Source of the DNA: CAZJYI01 sp964550025
Lineage (GTDB): Bacteria > Verrucomicrobiota > Kiritimatiellia > UBA8416 > CAYOBW01
Assembly: GCA_964550025.1 (NCBI GenBank)
Contig: CAZJYI010000301.1
Coordinates: forward strand, 1-8,274
Direction of reading: 5' to 3'
DNA length: 8,274 nt
The stretch's first letter is position 1. The number at the start of each line of letters is the position of its first letter. Made by a program: the position numbers and the translations under genes. This document shows, in pieces, positions 1-6,000 of this stretch. The notes below the pieces were generated by a model, which saw only the letters and a program-made list of their open reading frames with translations, made no database searches and was not told the origin of the DNA.

Positions 1-1619
1 GACGGCGCGGACGATAGACTTGCTCCACCATGCCGCCCAGTGTAGAAAAGAGGGTACAGGGGATTCTGGAACTCGGGCGTCAGTACTGGGACTGCGGGCA
101 GTTCAATGCCGTAGAAATCGAAAAATGCCTTAGCTGCAGCATACTCCTGATTGGCAAAGCCTCCATGAACACAACGAGTCATCTTGTCCGGAATTAGACC
201 GTCCGGAACAATAAGCCTTTCGTAGGAACTTCGAACACTGACAGCAACAGCCACCCATGGGTAGCGGCTAACAACCGTAAGCATGGACGCAAGGTGCGTC
301 CTCCAAGCATTACGCGCGGTTCCTTCGTTGATGGCATCTACGAGTATCAAGGCACGCCTTCCCGAAAGCTGAGCAGCTGCCTCCAGAGCGCCCAAGAACT
401 CATCGCGGGTGCAAGATAGACCGAGCGTGCGCAGCATTTGCGCCCAAGGCTCTTCGTCTCGAAACCGGCTTCCGATGAATAAGACTACAGGTGCTCCATC
501 ATCTGCATGCTGACTGGCTGCATCACTGAAGAGATGAGTCTTCCCCGTACCGGCCTCACCAACCAACAGAAGGAATGGAATGTTGGCAAGCTGCGCAACG
601 TCTGATTCGGCGAAGGACAGGAGTCTTTCAAGCTTGTCTTCGATTCGTCGAACAGTATGGCGGGCATGCCCAAAGGGGTCTTGACCAGCATAATGCCGTG
701 TCTCTTCGTCCTCTACCGGTTCCCCGGACCTGTTCTTGGCCAAGTCGTAGAAAGATATCTCGATGCCAGAGAGCAGAGCAAGGGCCTCTCTTATCTTACA
801 CTGGATAGCCAACCAGTTGATAGGTTCGACACCTGGCAAACACGAATGTTTCGAAAGCCTGACTATTTCGGTCAGATGCTGACAAAGTGTCGTAGTTTCT
901 TCTGGCAGATGACTCTCAAGCACCCGGAGAGAATTGTTCGACCACACTTTTCCTGCTTCACCATATGCTTGCTCGAACCTTTGAAGGAATTGAGGGGACC
1001 GAGAAAGCCCATCGAAAACGGCCGAAATGGGAACGTGTACGTTCAATGCCGGAGTGTACCGTGGCCCAACGGCAGCAATTGCCTCATCAAGACGAAAGCC
1101 AAACCACGATGGCGATAACAGCTCTTCACGGAACCAAAAAAAGTGGCGACCGCAATGCTGATCACGTGAAAGCCGCTCTGCAATCTCATGGGTACCCCAG
1201 AAATCGAAATCAACTCGTATACCCTTTGCTGTGGCCCAGGCCTTCCATTTGTTGACTCGCTCATTCCAATGATCAAGACACGACTTCTGTTCTCCAACTC
1301 TAGCATCAGCACGATCAATTGCCATAGCCACAGTATAGCGACTCAAAATTGGGTGCTTGTCCAGGGCCGTGTTGACCGAGTCATCAACCTGACGCCACTG
1401 CGATGGCGACAGCACCGTGGTGAAGAACTTGGCTTGCCACCCATGCTCTTCTCCTGATGGAAGAGACCAGAAGCACTCAACTCCAGCATCAGGGGTACCT
1501 TTTCGAACAAAACGGCTACCCGCAGGCACTGCCTCACAGAAAGCCAATTGACAGACCAACTCCTCGAAGGCTATAGCTTGCGAGCCGTTCCACTCGCGTA
1601 ATCTGCTCCACTCTGTCAT
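1..1619 (-). CDS. Nuclease-like domain plus STAND-type P-loop NTPase, Avs-like defence protein (C-terminus beyond window)
   Basis: This open frame has no stop from ATG 1617-1619 to the left edge (539 whole codons). The ATG has a good ribosome site (AAGGAGAG, plus positions 1626-1633, core 8 nt upstream), and an in-frame stop lies upstream at 1692-1694. Seen directly: residues 1-130 hold FEEL (18-21), PDAGVE (43-48) and WQAKFF (61-66), arranged like a PD-(D/E)xK nuclease with D44 and Q62-x-K64 as candidate catalytic residues. Residues 341-530 are a P-loop NTPase: Walker A GEAGTGKT (354-361), Walker B LILVDAINE (424-432) and SVRSSYE (461-467), then PEFQNPL. Established knowledge: STAND NTPases of AVAST/Avs systems combine an N-terminal effector nuclease, a central ATPase and a C-terminal repeat sensor that recognises phage proteins. 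Inference: this is the effector and ATPase half of such a protein, and the sensor half would lie left of position 1. The last 17 or so codons look less family-like, and a frameshift near 50-57 cannot be excluded. The Avs subtype is not assigned. Some other NTPase-nuclease defence family is possible. Confidence 0.8.
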   Translation of the reverse strand, partial: MTEWSRLREWNGSQAIAFEELVCQLAFCEAVPAGSRFVRKGTPDAGVECFWSLPSGEEHGWQAKFFTTVLSPSQWRQVDDSVNTALDKHPILSRYTVAMAIDRADARVGEQKSCLDHWNERVNKWKAWATAKGIRVDFDFWGTHEIAERLSRDQHCGRHFFWFREELLSPSWFGFRLDEAIAAVGPRYTPALNVHVPISAVFDGLSRSPQFLQRFEQAYGEAGKVWSNNSLRVLESHLPEETTTLCQHLTEIVRLSKHSCLPGVEPINWLAIQCKIREALALLSGIEISFYDLAKNRSGEPVEDEETRHYAGQDPFGHARHTVRRIEDKLERLLSFAESDVAQLANIPFLLLVGEAGTGKTHLFSDAASQHADDGAPVVLFIGSRFRDEEPWAQMLRTLGLSCTRDEFLGALEAAAQLSGRRALILVDAINEGTARNAWRTHLASMLTVVSRYPWVAVAVSVRSSYERLIVPDGLIPDKMTRCVHGGFANQEYAAAKAFFDFYGIELPAVPVLTPEFQNPLYPLFYTGRHGGASLSSAP

Positions 1620-1625
1620 CACTAG

Positions 1626-1633
1626 CTCTCCTT
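1626..1633 (-). promoter_or_regulatory. Ribosome binding site of the nuclease-NTPase gene
   Basis: On the minus strand this reads AAGGAGAG. Its AGGAG core ends 8 nt before ATG 1617-1619, which fixes that start. A GTG directly upstream (1620-1622) is in frame but sits closer to the site than is usual. Confidence 0.6.
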
Positions 1634-1713
1634 CCTCACCGCTGCACAACAACAAACGCCGAAAAGCTCCATCAGCTAGGCAAACCTCTTCTCAACAGTT
1701 GCCCGCTCCCTCT

Positions 1714-1732
1714 CCGTCATAGTCCGTGACGG
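1714..1732. repeat. Inverted repeat CCGTCA-7-TGACGG
   Basis: Two perfect 6-bp arms (1714-1719 and 1727-1732) flank a 7-nt spacer. The centre lies about 104 bp upstream of the NTPase start, so it could be an operator or a hairpin in the leader. A palindrome this short can arise by chance and no regulator gene is in view. Confidence 0.3.
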
Positions 1733-1853
1733 TCTGCGGCAACAATCCGAATCTATTGTCTTTCTACAACTAATCATTGCCACGTCGGATTCAGCCGCAC
1801 GTCCAATCACTTAGCGATGTTCCGTAAAAACACGAGGGTCTACTTACCATGTA

Positions 1854-1862
1854 TTTATACCA
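1854..1862 (-). promoter_or_regulatory. Possible extended -10 promoter element facing the NTPase gene
   Basis: The minus strand reads TGGTATAAA, matching the TGnTATAAT extended -10 pattern at all but the last base. No good -35 box is seen at 16-18 nt upstream, which extended -10 promoters can tolerate. It would give a leader of roughly 230 nt before ATG 1619. The 7-bp word TACCATG occurs twice on the plus strand around it (1845-1851 and 1858-1864). Confidence 0.25.
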
Positions 1863-1958
1863 TGAGAGCGCAGTCTTGCACCAGCCCTTTGGCACCAAAT
1901 CTTCGTTCATTCAACCGCTGACTGCCAGCTGCCAAATCCATCCTTCGGCCGCGATTAG

Positions 1959-2054
1959 TCTGTACTGCACCAGGATACAGGCCATGATGATATCAATGCC
2001 GTTGCGCGGGAGCTTGAAGAGGAATTGATCGGGCATATGTCCAGCGGCAACTAG
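1959..2054 (+). pseudogene. Possible coding remnant (31 codons, C-terminal end of an unknown gene)
   Basis: Between a stop at 1956-1958 and TAG at 2052-2054 the frame reads a charged, helix-like peptide (HDDINAVARELEEELIGHM, ending SSGN). It has no convincing start or ribosome site and no family was recognised. It could be the tail of a gene broken by the events that made the neighbouring chimera, or chance. Confidence 0.12.
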
Positions 2055-2093
2055 AATTCCCGTCCTCTTGGCGTTGATTCAGTCTCTTCCGGC

Positions 2094-2107
2094 AAGGAAG
2101 GGAGAGG
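2094..2107 (+). promoter_or_regulatory. Ribosome binding site of the chimeric ORF
   Basis: The purine run AAGGAAGGGAGAGG places GGAG (2101-2104) 8 nt before ATG 2113. This supports ATG 2113 over the upstream in-frame TTG at 2068 and over GTG 2110. Confidence 0.55.
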
Positions 2108-2112
2108 CTGTG

Positions 2113-2721
2113 ATGTCAGATATGAAGCTCAGGAGGCTAATGAAGGAGTATGAGAACACAGGTGTGCTGAAGACGGCTATCTTGCGTGCGGATATGACCG
2201 ACAAAACGGTGCGCAAATGCTTGAAGGCAGACGTTCTCCGGGCCTGCGGTCCCGGAGCATTCCTTCAGAACCCGATCCTAGAGCCTACGCAAGCGTATTT
2301 CCCTGACAGTTGGGCGCCAAACATAGAAGGTGTCCGCATACTGACTGAACGGCTATTGCGATACGCAGGGCTGCAAGATCTCGAACCGGAGGTATCAGTC
2401 TACACCGATTTAGCCTGGGAAGAAGCCAAGCGAACTGGCGAGTATCACACGGGGGCGGCAGCCCTGTTCATCGGAATCCAAGACAACAAAGTACTGATTG
2501 CCTGCGCGGCACACACGGTTCTTGTGCCCGAAGTCATGGTTAGCAACCTTGGCCACGAAGTCGCGCATGCGTACCGAGCACACAATAAGATAAAGGTCGA
2601 TAGCCGAGCCCGAGAGGAAACGCTAACCGACCTGACTACGATCGCCCTGGGATTTGGACTCTTCACCTGCATTGCGTCCCGGGTGAGTTCCAACCGTCAA
2701 CGCGTGACTCTCACGCGATAG
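2113..2721 (+). CDS. Chimeric ORF: IS21-transposase-like HTH fused to a truncated zinc-metallopeptidase-like domain
   Basis: The product has 202 residues from ATG 2113; the frame also opens at TTG 2068. Residues 5-40 (KLRRLMKEYENTG, then DMTDKTVRKCLKAD) resemble the N-terminal helix-turn-helix of IS21-family IstA transposases, but the DDE catalytic domain that should follow is absent. From about residue 53 (NPILEPTQAYFPDSW onward) it reads as a different family: HEVAH at 148-152 is an HExxH zinc motif with H148, E149 and H152, and the downstream EETLTDL (169-175) and GFGLF (180-184) are characteristic of metallopeptidase-like proteins that carry HExxH then LTDL and GFGxF motifs. Those relatives, from memory, continue well past this point, while this frame stops 18 residues later, its last codons being antisense to the end of the GH9 gene. 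Inference: transposase 5' end and metallopeptidase piece were joined by recombination and the 3' end was lost. The HTH could alternatively be native to the peptidase. Activity is doubtful, with no seen partner gene. Confidence 0.6.
   Translation: MSDMKLRRLMKEYENTGVLKTAILRADMTDKTVRKCLKADVLRACGPGAFLQNPILEPTQAYFPDSWAPNIEGVRILTERLLRYAGLQDLEPEVSVYTDLAWEEAKRTGEYHTGAAALFIGIQDNKVLIACAAHTVLVPEVMVSNLGHEVAHAYRAHNKIKVDSRAREETLTDLTTIALGFGLFTCIASRVSSNRQRVTLTR
2236..2257. repeat. Inverted repeat CTCCGGG-8-CCCGGAG at the module junction
   Basis: Two perfect 7-bp arms (2236-2242 and 2251-2257) with an 8-nt loop. They cover codons 42-49 of the chimeric ORF, where transposase-like sequence gives way to metallopeptidase-like sequence. 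It may mark a recombination scar, or be chance in GC-rich DNA. Confidence 0.35.
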
Positions 2722-3074
2722 AAGCGTGTCGGGGACGGTGCAGGCAATGTGTTGGTGAACGACATGAACCCCTCGTATAACGATGGCAGTATGCTGGTTA
2801 GGGGTAGGAAACCGCCCCCCGGTTCAGGCGCCGAGAGCACGGTGTAGTAGCGGTTCGAGGTTGAGCGCCAGACCAGCGTGACACGACCGGCTGCATCGAC
2901 CTGCAACCCATCGATCCGCAACACCGACGCCGGATCCTTGGGGTCCGTCCCAGCCACCCATTCCGCCAACGTGCTGACGCCGTCGGCGTCGTGATCAAAC
3001 GCGGGATCGGCGGCCTGCGCGTCGGAGAAATACTTCAACTCCCACCAGTCCGGCATGCCATCACGATCCGTATC
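2697..3074 (-). other. Calcium-binding repeats plus PVC-type C-terminal module, residues 1678-1802
   Basis: Two Asp-rich loops resembling EF-hand/thrombospondin type 3 repeats are seen: D1678-D1680-D1682-G and D1704-D1706-D1708-G, the second followed by LAEWVAGTDPKDP. Then comes a domain with VTLVWRSTSNRYYTV and the ending FYRVRV. This pair recurs at the end of many exported PVC-group proteins. It may serve surface anchoring or stability, but its role is not established here. Confidence 0.6.
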
Positions 3075-6000
3075 GCCTACCACCTGGATGACATGCTGCA
3101 CCGACCCGGTGACCCCACCACGATCGACAGCAGCCAACGTGATCGTGTGTCGCCCAATCGACAAGGCGGCTGAGTCGAAAGTTACACCGGTTCCCAGCAA
3201 TCCGCTTCGGTCCGATGACCACCAGACCGACGCACCGCTCAGCGGGCCGGTCTCCGGATCGATTGCCGTGCCGACAAAGGCCACCGGCACCCCCTCAGTG
3301 AACGCCCAGCGGGCAGGCGGGCGCTGGATCTCCACAACCGGCGTGCGATTGAGTCGCACCGTACTGCTCAGCCGCACTTCATCGATATCCGCATCGATAT
3401 TGCCGAGCGTCAACGTCCAGTCGGTGGTGCGGCCGACATTAAGCGAACCGTTCACGCGGCCGCGCAACGTATCATCGATATAGCACGACCAAACACCGTT
3501 CGTGTCCGCCGTGATCCGCAGCGCATGCCATGCGCCCAGAGTAACGTTCGTCTGCCAAGCGGCGGCCGACAGCAATTGGCGGACCGACGGACAGGCCGGA
3601 CTCGCCCATTTCCCTTCGGTAACGCCAATTGCCGCGTCCCAATTCTGGTACAGCTCCAAGATCGGAACATTCGCCACGCCATGCGCCTTATAGGCACGCG
3701 GATAGAGCATCGCTTCAATGCTAAACGCCGCGTTCCCCGGCATGATCGCCTCGTCGGGCAGCGTGACGGACAAGGTGTCGCCGACATCCGAGAAGCGGGC
3801 CACACGCCCGGTAGGCGCGTACATCCAGCCGAGATTGTCGTTCGTCAACAGCACCGTACCCGACACGGCCAGATCGAAGCCGTTGCTGCTGCTATCGTTG
3901 AAGTCTTCGTCAAAGTGGTACATCGCCACGGTATGGTGGTCGACCCGCTCCGTGAATACGTTGATCACCACATCGTCATGGCGCTGATGCTCGCCGTCAT
4001 CCGCCGTCAAGCGCAACACATACCGGCCGGGAGTCGTGAAAACAGCGCGGGTCCGGGCCACGGTTACGTCGTCAAACATGACCGGCGCCGGCCCCTCAAG
4101 CACGCTCCATTGACTGGTCGTCACTCCCGGTGCGTGTGGTAAGCCGTCGTCAGAGACCGACCCGTTAAGTGCCGCCGTTGCAGGCAACACCACATCGGCA
4201 TCCTGTCCCGCCGCCACCGTCGGCGGCTGGTTCGTCTGCTGAGCCACTGTCACCGTTACGGTAGCGGCGCCCCACGCCGTACCGTCATACGCCGTCACGG
4301 TCAAGGTATACTCACCATGCGTCGGGAACGTAACCGTTGTCGTCAAACCGGTGGCATCCGAGAACGTTGCCGTTGCCGGACCACTAAGTCGGCGCCAGGA
4401 TTGCGTGACCACCCCCGGCGGTGCGGGCAGGCCGTCATCGAACACCAGCGCCGTGAACGTGGCCGTCGCCGGTAACGTGACGGACGTCGCACCCGAGATT
4501 AGGATATGCGGCGGCATGTTGCTCACAACCATGTCGTTGTCTGCGATCGCCACTTCAGCCTCTGCCGGGGTGCCGATCGTGTAGGCGGCATCGTGAATCA
4601 GCACAAGACGCGCGGTTTCAGTGGGTTCCTCATCGTTATCGTCGATCGGCGTCAACAGGACCGGAACAGAACCAACACCCGCCGCCAGCACAACCGTTCC
4701 GGGGAGCGCCGTATAGTCCACCCCGTTGCTTGCCGTCCCGTCCAGCCGATATCGGACCGTCAATGGGTCCGTCAGTTCGCCTCTGCGCGACACCACAAAC
4801 TCACCGCTATTCGTTCGGCTCTCGCGCGCGATCGCATCGCCGGCCGTCACCGAGACCCAAGGTAAAGGCGCCGGCGGTACCGACTTCGCTAACCAGACCT
4901 CATCGATGTCCGCATCCATGTTTCCGATCGTCAGTGTCCAGTCCACGGTCCGGCCGTAGTTAATGCCGTTCGTCGCGATGCCCAACGCCACACCGTTCAC
5001 CCAACAGGTCTGTACCCCGTTCGTATCGAGCGTCACGCGGAGATGGTTCCAGGTGTGCGGCGCCACGTGCTCTTTCCACGTACTTTCCGGGACCAGCGAG
5101 ACTACGCGCGGTGCATGACCCCATTTATCCTGTTTCACACCGAGAACGGCGTCCCAGTTGGATTCCAAGGCGAGTATCGATGCGTTGTCCACGCCATACG
5201 CCTTGTAGGCTCTCGGATAGATCCACGCATCGAGCGCGAGTGGGGTGGCTGAGTTGCCGGGCATCACGTAGCTGTCGGGAATCGATACGGTCAATCGATC
5301 GCCGAGTTCCCGACACCGGACCACTTGCCCGGTGGGCGAGCGCATCCAACTGAGGTTATCGTCTACGAGCACGGCATTCCCGCCGAGCGTCAGATCGAAC
5401 CCATGCGCACCGGCATCGGTGTAGTTGCCGTCGAAATGGTATAGCGCCAGCGTGTTCGTATCCGGATGGTGCGGCATCCCGTCACCGGTCCGCCGGTCAA
5501 CCGCCCAATAAACGTTCGTTGCGAACACACGTCGTCCGTCCGGCCATTGCGCTTCCACTTCCACCCATTGCCGGCCAGGGCGAACCGGCGTATACACATG
5601 ATTTGTCGACATCGTGATCGCGGGTTCACGATCGCGGCCTTCCCACACTATCCGTGCATCGCTACAGTCAAGCGCCGTTGCCAGCGAGACGGGGACGGGT
5701 AACCCCACGGCGTATCTGTCCGCGGGTGCCGGGCCGATGACCAACGTGGCGGTACTCGACGACCACGCCTGATTCGTCGCGCCGCTCCGTGCCGTCAACC
5801 AGGCAAGTGTCCCGATACAACGCGCGTGTTCGGCCACGGTGAACTCGGTTTGCACGTTAAAGCTATCGCCCCAGCGATCGTACATTGGAAAGAGCCGGGG
5901 AAAACAGAACGAGCCCAGGCTGCTGCCGTACAACGACATCCAGTCGAATCCATTCTGCAAGGAGCCCAACGGAATCCCGGACGGCGGCATCACACGATGA

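Larger units (their letters stand above)
1620..2112. other. Spacer of about 490 bp between divergent genes
   Basis: No convincing complete gene is seen here. The spacer holds the NTPase ribosome site (1626-1633), a 6+6 bp inverted repeat (1714-1732), an AT-rich extended -10-like element (1854-1862) and a 31-codon coding-looking stretch on the plus strand that ends with TAG at 2052-2054. The right end carries the purine-rich ribosome site of the next gene (2094-2107). The length and mixed composition suit a region shaped by insertion and deletion of mobile DNA, but no clear element ends or target-site duplications were found by eye. Confidence 0.5.

Noticed and set aside
1..57. Possible frameshift at the left edge of the NTPase gene after NPL
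   Set aside because: The tail (PLFYTGRHGGASLSS) looks less family-like than an alternative frame, but too little sequence remains to decide. It may be natural divergence.
657..1118. 153-codon open frame on the plus strand
   Set aside because: It is antisense to the nuclease-NTPase gene, which shows clear Walker motifs and a good start. The plus-strand product shows no domain.
1043..1537. Two shorter minus-strand open frames (1043-1318 and 1343-1537)
   Set aside because: They lie in another frame than the nuclease-NTPase gene and overlap it; the main frame has the motifs.
2068..2112. TTG 2068 as the true start of the chimeric ORF
   Set aside because: ATG 2113 has a strong ribosome site at the proper spacing, and that site itself would be coding if TTG were used.
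2701..2717. Bidirectional terminator between the convergent genes
   Set aside because: The hairpin is short and no T-run follows on either strand; it also lies within both coding regions.
3525..4142. 205-codon open frame on the plus strand inside the GH9 gene
   Set aside because: It lies fully antisense to LamG and PKD coding sequence, its product is Arg/His-rich with no recognisable domain, and GC-rich genes commonly leave such open frames.
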